Origin: Polytrichum commune
Lineage: Eukaryota > Streptophyta > Polytrichopsida > Polytrichales > Polytrichaceae
Reading direction: 5' to 3'
Assembly: GCA_950295325.1 (NCBI GenBank)
Contig: OX485805.1
Coordinates: 49,686,758 to 49,750,757 of the forward strand
DNA: 64,000 nt
The notes under the pieces were generated by a model. That model was not told the DNA's origin. It was given only the letters and a program-made list of their open reading frames with translations, and did not search any database. This document shows, in pieces, positions 12,259 to 23,652 of the stretch. The position numbers and the translations under genes were made by a program. The stretch's first letter is position 1. Each line of letters begins with the position of its first letter.

Positions 12259-13650
12259 TTCCTCCCTTACACGATTGTCATGAACCCTTTGGTGATGGAA
12301 CAAAATGCAACAATTGCTATTCACTTAAAGTCCACCCTCTATAAATGTTAGGCTCCGGAGTAAAATTTTCCTAACATTTGTAGTGAGTTAACATTGTAAC
12401 AATTATAAAGGGAACTTTTTAGATGCTTAATAAATATAAATTCATTACAATTATGGAGGGAGAGTTTTGCAAAATTATCATATATAAAATATGTGTATCC
12501 AATCAATCTTTTATTTTTATGAAACAAATAAGAATCAATATAGTCTAGATGAATATTTTGATCACAAAAGTCAAATTTGGTGGCTTTTGCCACTTTGAAA
12601 AGTTGTGAGTTAATGTAATGGATGTCATCACGCAGTATTGGATGTATTTCGTAGGTTAACATTTATAAGTGGCAAATTAACAAAGAGGGGAGTGAATTAT
12701 TGGTAACATTTAACATAGTTAACATTCTAGTTAGCAATATGAGGGGAGTACGATTTTGTTAATAAGTATAATGAGTTAACGTTTAGAAGTGTAACATTTA
12801 TCGAGGTTGGACTGTAGTTGGAAACTCCTCGCAACCTTGTCGCTCTTGGGGCCTCCGAATGACCGTTTTTTCTTAAACCTTTTTTTTCTCTCTCTCTCTC
12901 TCTCTTTCTCTTTTCCAAATAGTGGCACTTACATCATAGGCTATGCTGCTGGCATTGGTGACCTCGAGTGCATCATTCTTGGTGTGTGTGCTCACAACGA
13001 TTGGGCCCGAATTTCATATACTATCATTAAAAATTAAATAAAATGTTGATTCCATTTATAACATCCACTATCCAAACATGCAATAGTGTGCCACCTCCCT
13101 AGAATAGCGCCTCACGAATTCCAAGGGCCAGGTCGATCGATCTATAGAGCCTCCATCGAGTTCCATAGCCGCGCTTTGTTATATAATCTATTTCCGATTG
13201 GCTCCTAGCGGCCCCAACTTGAATCAATGTGTCATTATTCTCTTTTTTCTAACATGCGTTTCCTAACTTAGTAGGATGGATCGATGCACTCCGTGCCTAG
13301 TGTAAAGGGGAAATAAAATACCCTCTATGTTTGAGTTCAAGTTGAAAGAAGGGCTTGTCTTACTTCGCATTAGGAAACCGTGTTCCCAAATTTTTAACAC
13401 TCCAAACCAATCCACGACGTAGTTAATATATTGTGTGCACTTGTATAGTTCATGTAAGTTGGAACTAGAACTTGTGGCTTGGCTGGTAGGTCCATCAAGC
13501 CTCGTGGGAGTCACGACTACTACGTCCTTTTTTCGGGAGGAGGGGGGGGGGTGGTATGTTGCTTCTTTTTATTTTATAAGGAAGGAGCATGCGATTTCAT
13601 CATTCTTTTGTCTTTGTTGTTGGAGAGGTTTTTGTATGAAATTTGAGTGA
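12259..13650. other. No gene recognised; CT microsatellite at about 12889-12906
   Basis: AT-rich left half. A 104-codon minus-strand frame (12348-12662) is low-complexity in composition and matches nothing I know. A 10-G run lies at about 13542-13551. Confidence 0.55.
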
Positions 13651-13752
13651 TAAGCTAGCCCTTCTTGATATGATATGCACACACACATTTGAGGCACTTA
13701 ATTTGGGCACACACCGAACATATGCAACTTGTGCCAAGAGTTTCGCCACTCG

Positions 13753-13866
13753 GGGTGGCTTGAACCCAAGGCCTTAACCCATGGGATCCCAGGGGAACTT
13801 CTAGATTAGGCTGGGATAGTACTCGGATGGGTGACCTTCCTAGCACTTGACGTTTTGGTGCACCCT
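13753..13866 (+). pseudogene. 5S rRNA-like sequence (pseudogene or Cassandra-type LTR segment)
   Basis: Read on the + strand the stretch is collinear with plant 5S rRNA. It starts GGGTGG, has GGGATCCCA where the plant gene has its GGATCCCATC, AGTACTCGGATGGGTGACCT at the internal promoter intermediate element/box C, and closes GGTGCACCCT. The box A region (CTAGATTAGGCTGGGAT) is diverged and several stem bases are changed, so a functional ribosomal RNA is unlikely. A single copy in mobile-element-rich DNA suggests either a 5S pseudogene or the 5S block that Cassandra retrotransposons carry in their LTRs. I could not find a second LTR or a primer-binding site. Confidence 0.75.
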
Positions 13867-14339
13867 ACCACCTATGATCCACCCAGTCATAGTGGGGGTA
13901 TCTTGGGTGAACCAAAAAATTTCAACCAACCATGTGTGTGGGAACATAGGGGTTTGCCCTTGGGGGAGATAGATAAGTGTCGGTCGGCTTGTCCATGTCC
14001 GTTCAAGGTGTTCACCTTCAAAAGGAAGCAGTAGTTGTTGGGGTAGTATAATTCTCGTAATGCATGATTTGTGATTTCTGTAATGCATGCCAACTTCAAA
14101 AATGAAGCAACACCATAGTTCACACTAGTGGCGACATCGAAGTCATCTTTCTCAACTCTTGGAGTGTGGGGGGATGCCAAGGGTGGCAATCTTAGAGCCC
14201 ACTCCCATTTGAAGCACATGTTGCACCCTACATGCGATCGGATATTTGAGCTTGGCTCGTATAAGGCAACTTGAACCTACTTATGCAAATATACTTATCC
14301 GTAAAGTCACTCAAAGAGGCACAAAACTATGGGTTTCAT

Positions 14340-14700
14340 TCTTCTTTGATAAAACTTCCTATTAAAAGCTTATTAGCTTTTTTGTATAAGAGCCTATTTT
14401 GAAAGATGAATGAAATCTCTTGGGACCCCTCTTCTCACCTTTCAAACTTTGAGAGAACTTTAGGATCTAAAATAAGTGTGCGCACAAGACCCGGTAACCT
14501 AAATCCCAAATTGACAAGTGTTAAGCTAGCTTGACCCACCCATCCTAGTAGGACAAGCTCAAAAGCTGAATTTTAACATCCCAACATCACTCCTTGTGTA
14601 TGATAATTTAAGTATTGAGAAAAATTGGGTGGCTTTGTGTTAATTCACATAAATTCAAGGTTTAGGACTAAACCCATGGTTTCATCTGAACTAAATTGAG
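14340..14700 (+). repeat. Dispersed repeat E, copy 1
   Basis: Shares TCTCAC/CTCTCAAACTTTGAGAG, AGCTTGACCCACCCATCCTA, GTAGGACAAGCT, the CCAACATCACTCCTTGTGTA block and GGCTTTGTGTTAATTCACAT with copies near 28.6 and 41.5 kb. Unclassified; no coding. Confidence 0.75.
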
Positions 14701-16140
14701 ACATCCACTTTCATCTAACCCCACTTCGACTCCAATAATCAAACATGAACGAAGCCACAACCAACATGTTGAATTGTGCTCTTCAAAGTGTTGGCCAATG
14801 GAAGTCCAAAAAGGCCCCTTCCTCATCTTCGCACCCTTTTATACCATTTTTCTGGTTGATGTGTAGGAAATCTCCTACATAGTTGATCATCTTTATCGGG
14901 CGTAAAATCTCGGCCGCTCCCTTCACACGGTCCACCGACCATTGGATCCTTTTTGATTGGCATTACCCTAGGAACCCGTTGGTGGCCCTAATGGCTATAT
15001 GAATGGAGATGCTCTAAGTGCAAATTGAAGAAAATGTGCAACTCGTTACAATATGTGAACGTTGGTATTTCACTTGTAGAAAATCCGGGTGGTCTAGTGA
15101 TCCGGTGTTGTGTGTTAACAAAATCTCTCATCCAATATGCTTGTGGATGTCACGGGACCCAAGTTACTTACAAGGTTAGGGGTTGATTCATTCCAACACG
15201 ATTATGCTTCACACTTAGTTCATGATCTTTGATTCTATTTCCGGAATCAAATCCTCTTAGAAAATTTAGTTTCATGCTATAATAAAATTCACTACGTTTT
15301 CACCTTCGCAATGGATGGGTTTATGTAAACACCGCGAACCCACAAACGAAGTGACTCCTCCCACATGAACGAGTGAATTGCTACATACGAGCGTGCCTCT
15401 CAACACACACAAAACCTTGAATAGTACGCAACCCACACTTTCACTATTTTGAGTCAATCTTGACACCAGAGTTAACGTCAAAGACCCCAAATCAGTGTGC
15501 TCGAGATCATTCGAGACGAATTGGCCACAAACCTACAGGGGTACCATAAAAACTATGTTGGATGGATGAGAGGCGTTATGCTCGTACACAACACGACCCT
15601 TCCCTCCCCTCATTCACACAAACCGCAAAGCATCCTATCACGTCTAATTCCCCTACAAGCCCTATTTTAAGCAACTTGCCTTGAGCTCTATAGCCCACCA
15701 TCCCCCCCCCCCCTCCCCACAACCTCCCCGGGTTCCCTTGAAACGTTCCAAAGCCACGAATTAGGGTAACTTCAAAGTGTGCCATGCCATGACGAGAATA
15801 GCCGGCCACATACGCGCCACATCACCTCCACTTCACTTGCCGCAATTTTTATGTTTTTGAATGAAGCGAACGCCCATGTTCGTGTTGGGGAAAAAGTGAA
15901 AGGGAAGCTAGCTATAGGGTTTTGGGGTGGGGGGGGGGGGGTTGGGGCCGGGGTTTGTAGGGTGGGACAAAGGGCATCGGGCGGGAATCGGCAGCTAGGA
16001 GATGAGGCGGGCTTATTATAAGGGTGGGGAGCACATGGGTTTTTTTTTGGAGGAATGCCCGTATTGGAAATGCCCACATTATGAAGGGCCTTGAAACGCT
16101 CTCGTAACTTCATCCAAAGCAACAGGGTGTCATGATTGAC
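14701..16140. other. No gene recognised; C- and G-rich tracts
   Basis: Contains a 12-C run (15702-15713) and a 13-G run (15929-15941) in a slightly GC-richer patch. Overlapping frames on both strands at 15576-16122 are low-complexity Gly/Pro artefacts of these tracts. Confidence 0.55.
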
Positions 16141-16141
16141 A

Positions 16142-16169
16142 AGAAAGAAGAAGAAGAAGAAGAAGAAGC
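16142..16169 (+). repeat. (GAA)n microsatellite
   Basis: About eight GAA units after AAGAAA. Confidence 0.9.
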
Positions 16170-16253
16170 ATCATAAAGCGGCAATTGCAAGCTTCATAAG
16201 AGAGACTTCCGATGGCCCCTAAAGTTCGGGCCTACACCTGCCCGGGGGGAAGT

Positions 16254-16272
16254 GGGGGGGGGGGGGGGGGGG
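16254..16272 (+). repeat. Poly(dG) run, 19 bp, at a hAT-MITE edge
   Basis: Directly adjoins the left end of the hAT-like MITE at 16273. Confidence 0.95.
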
Positions 16273-16615
16273 CAAGTGTGTATTGTTGACAAAGTTTTTG
16301 CAAGTTTTCGACATTTGACACGCGAAAACGTGCACAAAAATAAACTGCACGTCAATTGACACGCACGATTTAGGGTTTGGGACATGTATTTCTTGTTCGT
16401 TTTGGTGTAGGTTGAGAACTCATTTGCAGATTTTGGCATGTGGTGTGACTTGTGAAGGAAACAACCACATGTTAGAAATTGAATTGGGACGTACTACTTG
16501 GCGTGTGGTGTTGAGGGGGGGGGGGGGGGGCATTTAAGAAGAAAGTGTAGATGTCAATTGACATTCATTTTTGTTTTGGAGAACGTCACGTGACACTTTG
16601 GATTTGAACACACTG
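16273..16615 (+). mobile_element. Short hAT-like MITE related to the 49723 element
   Basis: Left end CAAGTGTGTATTGTTGACAA and the following TTTTTGCAAGTTTT, GACACGCGAAAACGTGCAC and GTCAATTGACACGCAC closely follow the left end of the 49723 hAT element. The right part repeats GTAGATGTCAATTGACATTC and CGTCACGTGACACTTTGGAT from that element's right end, then stops at CACACTGCC. The coding fragment is missing. The left edge abuts a 19-G run, and a 16-G run (16515-16530) sits inside, so the TSD cannot be read safely. Confidence 0.75.
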
Positions 16616-16733
16616 CCGGGGGGAGGCGGAATATGCACATGAGGGGGTCAATCTTTGCTTAATGTATGGGAAATCTATTGACAAATTAGGTGCACCAAAA
16701 AAAAACGAAAAAAAGTTCAATGCTAAAACATCA

Positions 16734-17229
16734 GGGGCGGTTTACACTATGGACCATGAAGTCGTCCCACGTAAGAGGCCTATTTTGCGTGGGACGACTT
16801 CATGGGACGACTTCCATGGTCCGAGTTACTAAAATATTAGTTTTCATGGTTCGTGGGCCCTTCACTAGGTGTAAACCGAATGTGGACCATGAAGAATGAC
16901 CATGCACCAAAAAGTGGAGTCATTAACTAAGTTGGAAAAAAAATCATTAAAAAAATCCAAAAAAATCATTAAAACGGCATTTTTCTGACATGGGCCCTTG
17001 CTATTTTTCCTAGACCACCTCTTTTGCTTGTCCCAACGGAAAACCCGTTGGACCATGGCAGTGGATAGAGTAGGCTTAAAAAAACAAATTTGTGGACCTC
17101 AACCTCCGTGGTCACTCTGCCATTTTTTCCTTGGTGTAAACCCAAGTCGTCCCGGGACGACTTCAACGTCCAATCACATCGCTTAGACGGCCGTGGGACG
17201 ACTTCATGGTCCATAGTGTAAACCGCCCC
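16734..17229 (+). mobile_element. Family A MITE, complete copy
   Basis: A 496-bp element with 37-bp identical TIRs starting GGGGCGGTTTACACTATGG. TCA is present on both sides (16731-16733 and 17230-17232). Internal TCGTCCC/GGGACGA motifs repeat several times and form small hairpins. Non-coding. A 3-bp TSD and G-rich terminus fit PIF/Harbinger. Confidence 0.9.
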
Positions 17230-17576
17230 TCAATTATAATCAAAAGTTACGAGGAAGTCCCCATGCTAAGTATGTGTAAGTTGTGTGCATAAAATTATGC
17301 ATCTTCTTGGATGCATTCTATGGGATCATGCATCACATGAGCATCATTCTTCTTTAATAAGGGGATTTCATGTTATGAGGAGTTGTGTGTTATGAACTTC
17401 TCAATAAAAAAGATCTAAATGATCGAGTTTTTAAATCGCAACCTCTTTCTTTGGAGAAAGACCATCATGTTATGTGAATCACCATTTGAAGTTAACACTA
17501 TTTTACTCATAATAAGTTTCTTCTAGATTTTTTTTTGTTTTGTTTTATTGGTTCTTAGGTATAATAAGTAGTCTTA

Positions 17577-18106
17577 GGGCTGGTTCACACCATGGACCAC
17601 GAAGTCGGACCATGGAAGATGGCCTTTTCCCATGGTCCTACTTGATGGTCCAACTTTCATGATCCAATTTCTTAAAGAATTAATCTACAAAGCCTTTGGG
17701 TCCTTCACTAGGTGTAAACCGAATGTGGACCAAGAGGAATGGCCATGCACCAAAAAGTGAATGTGCTGATTTTTTTAAATATATGTCCAAAAAGGGCAGT
17801 TTTGAAAAAAAAATCAAGTTTTGACCATTCTCTTATCTTCATCTTCTCTTCTCCATAAAAACTTTCACCATTTTTTATTATAAGCACATTTTTATGCCAT
17901 GGGCCCCTGCCTTTTTCTACCAGAGCACCTCTTTTGCCTCTCCCACTACAATACCTATTCGACCATGTCAGCGACCTTAAAACATGTTTATTGAGGACCT
18001 CGAACTTCATGGTCACTTTGACATTTCTTCCTTGGTGTAAACCGGAGTGATCCTGGGACGAGTTCAATAGCCAATCACAAATTTTACAAAGCCTTGGGAC
18101 ATCTTA
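17577..18106 (+). mobile_element. Family A MITE, copy with decayed right end
   Basis: Left end GGGCTGGTTCACACCATGGA after TTA. The interior contains CTTCACTAGGTGTAAACCG and GGCCATGCACCAAAAAGTG as in the 16734 copy, same orientation. The right end (CCTTGGGACATCTTATTG) no longer shows the terminus. The 119-codon minus-strand frame here is a by-product of the repeat. Confidence 0.82.
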
Positions 18107-18599
18107 TTGTGGGTGAAAGACTTGCGTGAAAGTAATTAAATTAGGCCCATTACGATTGTTTAGTCGGAGTCTCTTAGATTTAATGTGGAGAGGTCATGGA
18201 TGAATGTGGCCGAATTTTGTGCAAAGGGTCTTTGAAGGATTGAATTGTGACTTCTCATGAATTTCCCTAGTTCTATATGCCACTTTTTGGCCTATACTAC
18301 GAATTTCTCTGGGAATAGTTTCGCGTGCTAGTTGTGCTATAATAGCAGACAAATATAACATCATGTACTCTCATATGGTGACCTGTGATAAATGCATGGG
18401 AGAAAGCAACATATTTATAGGTGTGAAGCTATAATTATTTGTTTGTGAAGCTATGATGCCATCAAAATGTCTTTCAAAAAGTTCATAATGAAAATTTACT
18501 TTTCATGAAATGGGATTATGGATAGACTTCACACCCTCTTCCACTTTATAGTCTTACGCCCCTTTCAAACTAGATAGCTTGAGAGCTTGAAGGTCAAAA

Positions 18600-19700
18600 G
18601 CTTGAAGAACTTCAAGTAGCCTTGTCATTGACGGGGAACTAAACATACTAGTGTTTGTTCCAGTCTGTCTCCAAACACCTACCAAGTGGGGTCATAATGA
18701 AAATTGAACCCCCATAGGTTGGTTGTTGATTTGTCCCAAATCAAGTTCATTAGACTAATTTGGGGTTGTGGATCTGGATATAATGGGCATTGTGGTTTAA
18801 AACAACTACATTTGGGATCTATAATAGAAAAGCATGTTGTCACCCTCTCTCCCTTGGTTCGCCTTCCCCCTTAGTCGAAGTTGTGAACATTCACCCTGCT
18901 TGTGCACTCGTCCACTTTACACTTCAGATTTCAACGTGGGAGCTAGAACTTTTTACTGGCATGCAATGCTTAGATAGTGTCATGCTAAGTCCCATGTGCA
19001 ACAACAACTACAAACTCCCAACATTTTTGACAAGCTCGTAAAATATGAACTACCTCATGCAAGTCAATTACGAATATTGAGAGTTCAAACTTTCATCTCA
19101 TGGGTCGCATGAAAATGGTTGTCAACCCTTTTTTGATTGTCATAAATTATCTATTGTGAAGTGATTACATCCCCCCCCCCCCCCCGCCCTCAATATGACC
19201 ACTTTTACACAAGTTCAAACCGATGAGGGATTGAAGATGTGAGTGAGCTTTTCCAATCCATGTATCAAACTCAAGAATTTGCAAGTTTAAGCTCTCAACT
19301 CAAGCTTAAAGAAAAGAGCATTTGTCATCGATGGGGAAGCCTCTTAGATTGAGGGGAGCATGTTTGTGTAGTAAAGTCCGTTGTAAGCTAGAACTTTCAA
19401 CTTCAACATTATCCCGGGCTTACAAGGTTTAGTTGGTGCCATGGTGGATCCCATGTGGAATGAATGTGACAAGCTTGTAGTGTGATTTGACGATCAATCA
19501 TAATGTACCTCGTGAAGGTCAATTAAGAGCGACAAGAATTCATGCTCTTTGTTTTGTGGGCACCAAGGTAATGGACGTCTTTGATTTGGCATAATTTGTC
19601 CTTGATTTATTGTTGTTCCCCTCTTGACATCTCCCTTTGAACATGATCACTTTACACATGCTCAACCCAATGAGAACTATGTGTGTGCCATTGTGGGTTA
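18600..19700 (+). repeat. Dispersed repeats J/K with internal tandem duplication
   Basis: 18600-18920 (AAACACCTACCAAGTGG, GGTTGGTTGTTGA, TCGCCTTCCCCCT) matches 39230-39530. 18960-19200 and 19425-19690 are diverged copies of each other (ATGT-CCCATGTG, GACAAGCTYGTA, ATGWACCTCRTG, GACCACTTTTACAC/GATCACTTTACAC) about 465 bp apart. Parts recur near 46550-47330. Two C-runs (19171-19185, 19881-19896) lie within or next to it. No gene seen. Confidence 0.55.
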
Positions 19701-20330
19701 TTTTCCATTTTTGCAATGAAACTTCATATGCTTAAATACCTTGGAAAAAACTATTGAGAGCTTGAAGATTGGTGAAGTTCACAATAGTTTTGAGCTTTGG
19801 GTTTAAGCTAGCTTGTCAAATCCAAGTATTAAACCTCCAAAAACTATGAGTCCAATACCATAACTCAAGTGCAACTACTTCCCCCCCCCCCCCCCTTTTT
19901 AAGCAATCAAAAGTAAATGACACAAATACGACCAATCAACTTCCACTCCTCAGCAGAAAGTCACTAGGAATAAAAAAACCATCATTGAATTTAATTGAAA
20001 ACGTGTTTCCTTGTTATGATTAAGGTTGCCTTCACTTTTCATGGCTCTTGTTTCGTTCTTATGGTGGGTTCTATGGCACTTGTTCCATAGCCTTATTCTA
20101 TGAACCCACTTCGGGTGCACGTATGAGCTCGTGACTACAATCAAGGTGATCTCTCTCTCCATAGTTAGAAAATAATTAAAAAGAAAAAAATTGTCTCCAC
20201 ACTAATTCTTATCTTTAAACGGTGGCCACTTAAATGATACCTTATGGGAGGTGGGCTCATTTAAATAATAGTTTATAGGGGGTGGGCCATTTGTGAGTTT
20301 TTGATGAATTAGGTGTGGGTGTTTGAGTTT

Positions 20331-21460
20331 ATAGGGGCAGGTCGATTGGGGATAGGTTGTTGGCAAGCTTTTTTTTAGTTATGACAAGGCAGGTGAAGTA
20401 TTTTATGGCTATTTGATGTACGTGTTTCATGAGTTTTTGACTTCTCGAGGGGGTGTTTTGAGTTTTTCTAGGGCTAGGAGTGATTGTTTGTGTACGGCTC
20501 CTTGTACCCCTGTTGTGACGGTAATAAGGGGGTTAACATTCCATCCCACATCTTTTAACATTTGAATGAGGGGGTCATGTTTGTTTGTTTTTTCTCATGT
20601 GGTAGTATTTGGTAATCTATCATGGCAATAGGTAAATTCTATGAACTGTATGGTGTTTGATGGGTTTGGGGGGATGGGTGTATGGCTACTATCTATGGGG
20701 GCCCTAGTATGCATAATATGTCAGGTCTTAGCCGGGCCATGCATGTGCATGTGTTGGGGAGGCATATGCATTTTATTAACCATTATGGGATTGTGATGTG
20801 TTGGGGATGATTGTAGTGATTGCCAACATTTACTAGGGTATAGTACCTTGTGTGTTTGTTGGATTGGAGTATTTGGGCTATTTGGTATATTGCATTCTTG
20901 TGTCATGCTATGCAAAGGCCTTTTATGTGTGGGTGGGTGCAAGTGGAGAGCATGTGTGGCCATGTGTCAATTTCATGGTTTGAGCAAAGTGTGCAGTTGG
21001 GGTTGGGATATGTTAGTGGCCAAAAGATGCACTTTCGGTGGTTTCTCATGTAATGGGAGTATCGGAATTATAAGGCTTGTGCGATATGTGCATCAGATAT
21101 GCCTAAGGCTTCCCAAAAGTGGTTTGAGAGTTTTTGATTGATTTGCTCAATAGGCACCCATTTGTCGATGTATGTGAATTTGGATTTTGCAATATGTAGT
21201 TCTTGTTTGTGGTGACGTTTTTTAATGTATGTTTGGAGGTTGCGGATTTCTTCATGAAGTTTGCTTGTTGGGATTCCCTTGAGCCAATAAGTTATGGCGT
21301 GTGCGATGTGGGGGTTGGTTTGTTATAGGTGGTTCCTTCAATTGCTAGTTGGTCCGCAATTTCATTGCCCAAGATTCCAATGTGTGCTTTTTGTTTGTTA
21401 TGTTGTGTTTGGGTTATGTAGTGGCACCCATGCTAATGGTCTACCTTAGAATTGGGAAGT
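20331..21460 (-). pseudogene. LINE ORF2 3' end: RNase H and CCHC zinc region, broken
   Basis: Minus-strand remnant of a non-LTR retrotransposon polyprotein. Reading 5' to 3' on the minus strand: an RNase H C-terminal motif (KAHIGILGNEIADQLA, 21343-21390); a linker with HEEIRNLQTYIKKRHH and YIDKWVPIEQINQ; a cysteine-histidine cluster CTLC...HMLSTC (about 20950-20995) of the reverse transcriptase zinc-binding type; and a tail including EFTYCHDR, VNPLITVTTG and QIAIKYFTC, ending at a stop near 20331. At least one frameshift (near 21305) and several in-frame stops break it, so it is inactive. The reverse transcriptase and endonuclease parts are absent (5' truncation is usual for LINEs). The last 60-70 codons match the fragment at 48188-48523. 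Confidence 0.82.
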
Positions 21461-22153
21461 ACATGGTGAATTCATCAATGGGTCAATTAAAGTTAATTGT
21501 TTAAAACCTTGGTTTCAAAACACACATTGCACTTTTGAGTCTTCGGGTTTGGGTGGAGGTTGAAGGGTTTAAGGATTGTTGAATCTACATACTATGATTC
21601 AATAGTTGTTGATTTCTCTTCTTGATTTGAAATTTGTCCTCACACTTGAATCTCACATCTCCTTAGGTTTTAGTCCTCAAATGACTTATTCTCCTAGATT
21701 TGCCCACGCCACTCTTCACTTTCTTGGCTCCAAAAGTCACGGCAATCTTGAGTGGCGGATGCTTTTCATTCTGGTTATAAATTTGGTGTTGATGAGCATA
21801 TATTATGTGTGATGGTTTGCAAATCGAACAACCTTCATGACATCATATGTATTTGAGAGTTGGATAATGTGCCTCAATGTACATTACAAATCTCAAAAGT
21901 GGTAGGTACTTCTAATTATGGACAATTTTGCTATTCATTCCCTTAAGCATGTTGGTAGGGATAAATCATTTAGTTTTTTTAAGCTTGCAATCGAGCAAAA
22001 ATATTGTTGTTGCCGTACCACCTAATGTTACAAGTGTGATGCAAACCTTGGATTAGGTAATAAGTGCTTCATTCAAAGTTCAATATGAAAAATAAGCTTT
22101 TGAAATGGGTTCTTCTCAGTTTGATTCTTCTAATTTAGTTTAAATATGAAATA

Positions 22154-22507
22154 ATGCCTATTGTAAGGCATGCTATTATGTGGTGCTCTCAAGTGTGGAG
22201 AGAGATGGATCCCCAAATCATACAAAACAACCGGAGGATGTCCAAGATTTTACATGCAGAGTGGAGTACCGATTTTGCCATACATGATGAACATGAGAAA
22301 TTGAGAATGAAAGAAGCATCAACTGAATTGGCAAGTCTCGTTTCCTCATTGACTATTGGAAGTGAAGAAATGCCTATTGAAGAATATGTGCATTTGGCTA
22401 GAAAGGAATTTGGTGATGTAGAATACAACATGACCGAGTTGGTGGATTTGGTATGCGTAGAGAATAAGTCTGGGTTACCAATCAGTCAAGCTTCCTCAAG
22501 CCCGTGA
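22154..22507 (+). CDS. Unidentified 117-codon open frame
   Basis: An ATG-started frame not covered by any repeat family I recognised. The protein is mixed-charge and looks protein-like: WREMDPQIIQNNRRMSKIL, HDEHEKLRMKEASTELASL, then an acidic MPIEEYVHLARKEFGDVEYN stretch likely to be helical, and a short tail. No domain recognised, no signal peptide or membrane segment. Upstream, 21900-22150 is AT-rich with no obvious in-frame coding, and no clear promoter or splice sites were found. It could be an exon of a host gene, a fragment of a transposon protein or chance. Confidence 0.3.
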   Translation: MPIVRHAIMWCSQVWREMDPQIIQNNRRMSKILHAEWSTDFAIHDEHEKLRMKEASTELASLVSSLTIGSEEMPIEEYVHLARKEFGDVEYNMTELVDLVCVENKSGLPISQASSSP

Positions 22508-23258
22508 ATATGTCCAATTACTATCAAATTTTGCAGTGAAACATCCTTTGGCATTTTCCATTGTAGACGTAATGAACATGCAATCTTTCATTGGAAATTG
22601 AACAAGACGTCAATTTTCAACATCAACAAACATCAATAGAAGACAATAGATTCTTACTGTGATATTATGAAGACGTCATCATGGGGTTTTTTTTTTTTTT
22701 TTTATTACCTCCAAATTGTGTGACATTGTGAGCATATTCCTTCAATAAATTTTTTTCTTTCAGAGATATGTATCTATCATGGTGTATACGAAATGACATT
22801 GTACATCGAAATAGGCCATTTTCCAAAATAAAAATAAAAACCAATAGTGCAACATTTGAAGCCAAAATGTCATATTATGCATACTTACGACACTTTCTTG
22901 CGCAACCAAACGTGTTGTATTAAAGAGGGAGAAAAAGAACGATAATAAATAGTGTGTGAAAATGTTAAAAGTGTAAACTTAATTACAGGGGGAGTTTGAA
23001 TTTGGAATGAAGAATGTGGAGAGTGCTTTAAAAAGAATGGAGAGAGGCACCAGCTATGAATCTGCAAGGGGACACACTGAATGCCAATTACTCAGCCCAA
23101 TTAGGAGAGGACAAAAAATCACTAAAATTAGGGGCAAGGGAGACTTAATTAGTGTGTTATTAGCCTTTCTTAATTAGTATTACAGACTCACCCAACATTC
23201 AATATGTCAACCCTAAACCACGCTACTAATTCTAAACGACCCTTAATCACTTCACTAA

Positions 23259-23652
23259 GAGCATCCTCAGTCGGTCTAGGTAAAGCTCACTGCAAACCAA
23301 AACCTATCTTTTGACTGACCTAAAATTAGAAACTGAAATTACCATCATTAGAAGCACTCCTAAATAAACGTGAGATATTTCTCAAGAAAAAAGAATTGTA
23401 AAAATTTGACGTAGGTGAAATCCCTCATTGAAAACACCACATTTTCAAAATTTAGAGGGAGTGCACCAAATCTTGCTTTAAAATGGAAAGATCCTCCCAC
23501 ACTCCCTCCAAATTTTTGACATTTAGAGGGAGTGTGGGAGGATCTGTCCATTTTAAGCAAGATTTGGTGCACTCCCTCTAAATTTTGAGCAATTTTAAGC
23601 AAGATAGGTCTTGGTTTGCAGTGAGCTTTACCTAGACCGACTGAGGATGCTC
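23259..23652 (+). mobile_element. Tourist-like (PIF/Harbinger) MITE with internal hairpin
   Basis: A 394-bp element flanked by TAA on both sides (23256-23258 and 23653-23655). Both termini start GAGCATCCTCAGTCGGTCTA and the TIR runs for over 40 bp with one or two mismatches. No coding capacity; short reading frames here are only the inverted repeat. The terminus agrees with the intact Harbinger element at 13 of its first 16 bases. Confidence 0.92.
23446..23588 (+). repeat. Internal long hairpin of the 23259 MITE
   Basis: Arms of about 65 bp (about 23447-23513 and 23522-23587) pair nearly perfectly around an 8-bp loop; both carry TTTAGAGGGAGTG-type sequence. Transcription through it would give a long stem-loop. 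Confidence 0.9.

Noticed and set aside
17708-18067. A 119-codon minus-strand frame.
   Set aside because: Lies wholly within a family A MITE; related fragments in other copies are frame-broken and no domain is visible.
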